From SZAS-79 sp038329645 (GTDB lineage Bacteria; Pseudomonadota; Gammaproteobacteria; Burkholderiales; SG8-39), in the NCBI GenBank assembly GCA_038329645.1, contig JBBQNG010000195.1, positions 1 through 8,050 of the forward strand: a DNA stretch of 8,050 nucleotides, in the 5' to 3' direction. Under the pieces are notes generated by a model that was not told the DNA's origin, did no database searches, and worked only from the letters and a program-made list of their open reading frames with translations. Below, one piece after another: positions 7,310 to 8,050 of the stretch. The stretch's first letter is position 1; each line of letters begins with the position of its first letter. A program made the position numbers and the translations under genes.

Positions 7310-8050
7310 TCAGTGGCTCGGGCTGCGGCCCGTGAAGTGCTGCCACATTCGCACCATCGCAAACGTGTCGAGGGCGCAGTATTCGAGCAGTTGCCTCTCC
7401 ATCTTTGCCCGATTGGCTGCCGATGTTGTCGGCGCGATGGCTTCGCGATAAGCATCCATCGCCATGCCTCCATCACGCACGCCGTCGAGCTGGTCGTAGC
7501 CGAGGTCGGGCGCGATGGCCGGCAGCAATTCCTTGATGCTCCAACTGCCTTGCTGTCTCGGGTGGTAGTAGCGCTGCTCGGCCACGACCCGCAGATCCAT
7601 CACTCTCGCGCCGATAGCCCGCAGCGGCGCGGCCAATCGCGGCAGTCGCTCGGCCAGGCCGCGCAGGCAACTCTTTTCGAAGCTGGCGCTATAGGCGAAC
7701 ACCGGGCCTGACTCGCCGCACGCTGCGATCAGTGCTTCGGCGAGGGCACGGGAGGGGTCTTGGCCGCTCAGATCGATGAAAGCCTCCTGGCTCAGCCGGG
7801 CTTTGCGCGTCATGCAGTGAACGCTGAACTGACATGGGACTTGCTGATACGGTTTGATGCCCCGCCAGATCGGCACCGCGAGGTTGATCGTCTCGAAGTC
7901 CATGAAGTACGCCGGCCACCCGCTACCGGCCAGGTCTTCCTTCGCTCCTGTCTCATCGAAATAGGCTTCGCCTGCGAGCGTGTGAGCCTTGACCCGCAAC
8001 TGCACATCGTTCAGGAGATCATCTGGAACGTCGCGCAGTTCATTGGCACC
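7310..8050 (-). CDS. DUF2779-family protein, DEDD/RNase H-like exonuclease-type domain, C-terminal part (N-terminus outside window)
   Basis: The frame is open from the right edge to a TGA at 7310-7312, giving 246 visible residues, so the gene starts outside the window; an internal GTG at 8005 is not a convincing start because conserved-looking coding continues through it. Residues are counted from the edge. The domain matches my memory of DUF2779: YFMDFETI (Asp51, Glu53), a PYQQVPCQFSVH segment (67-78), FAYSASFEKSCL (118-129), VMDLRVV (Asp152), a YYHP...GSWSIKELLP segment (161-177), and LLEYCALDTFAMV (Asp228). The DFE, FxY...FEK and YCxxDT blocks correspond to the acidic motifs of DEDD 3'-5' exonucleases, so metal-dependent nuclease activity is plausible but not demonstrated. 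Members of this family often carry a further N-terminal region, possibly a PD-(D/E)XK-type nuclease, which cannot be seen here. It lies one base upstream of the WYL gene and is the first operon gene seen in the window. Confidence 0.85.
   Translation of the reverse strand, partial: GANELRDVPDDLLNDVQLRVKAHTLAGEAYFDETGAKEDLAGSGWPAYFMDFETINLAVPIWRGIKPYQQVPCQFSVHCMTRKARLSQEAFIDLSGQDPSRALAEALIAACGESGPVFAYSASFEKSCLRGLAERLPRLAAPLRAIGARVMDLRVVAEQRYYHPRQQGSWSIKELLPAIAPDLGYDQLDGVRDGGMAMDAYREAIAPTTSAANRAKMERQLLEYCALDTFAMVRMWQHFTGRSPSH

Noticed and set aside
7309..7476. 56-codon upstream extension of the WYL regulator
   Set aside because: It runs within the DUF2779 gene, and the family normally starts close to the helix-turn-helix, as the ATG at 7308 does.
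488..8050. Assignment as classical DISARM
   Set aside because: Only the helicase plus PLD pairing fits; no DUF1998 (DrmB-like) protein, no methyltransferase and no DrmE-like gene is visible. Genes beyond the right edge could change this.
1..8050. CRISPR array, insertion sequence, tRNA or rRNA gene
   Set aside because: No regularly spaced repeats, transposase motifs or terminal inverted repeats, and no tRNA-like or rRNA-like sequence was recognised on either strand by eye.

Overview
The window is GC-rich bacterial DNA with short or absent intergenic gaps, most consistent with a high-GC proteobacterium (inference; no rRNA, tRNA or housekeeping gene is present to place it). It looks like one end of an integrated genomic island. 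At the left edge is the C-terminal part of a P4-type tyrosine integrase on the + strand (1-370). Converging on it from the right is a single tight gene cluster on the - strand that fills the rest of the window (8050 down to 488) and continues past the right edge.

In transcription order the cluster contains: (1) the C-terminal part of a DUF2779-family protein with DEDD/RNase H-like exonuclease motifs (8050-7310, N-terminus outside the window); (2) a wHTH-WYL transcriptional regulator (7308-6262); (3) a 402-residue protein I do not recognise, with a possible winged-helix segment (6265-5057); (4) a 652-residue phospholipase D superfamily protein with two HxK...N active-site halves, resembling tyrosyl-DNA phosphodiesterase (Tdp1) (5067-3109); and (5) an 874-residue SNF2/RapA-like superfamily 2 helicase (3112-488). 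The junctions are a 1-nt gap, a 4-nt ATGA overlap, an 11-nt overlap and a 4-nt GTGA overlap, which indicates one co-translated operon whose promoter lies beyond the right edge.

The combination of helicase, PLD-type phosphodiesterase, DEDD-like exonuclease and WYL regulator next to an integrase is typical of an anti-phage or anti-plasmid defence island. It pairs a helicase with a PLD protein as DISARM does, but I see no DUF1998 protein and no methyltransferase, so I cannot assign it to a named system. A working model (inference) is that the WYL protein controls expression, the helicase translocates on foreign or damaged DNA, and the PLD and DEDD-like enzymes process the ends, with the unrecognised protein acting as adaptor or specificity factor. 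The only non-coding stretch of note is the 117-bp convergent junction (371-487).
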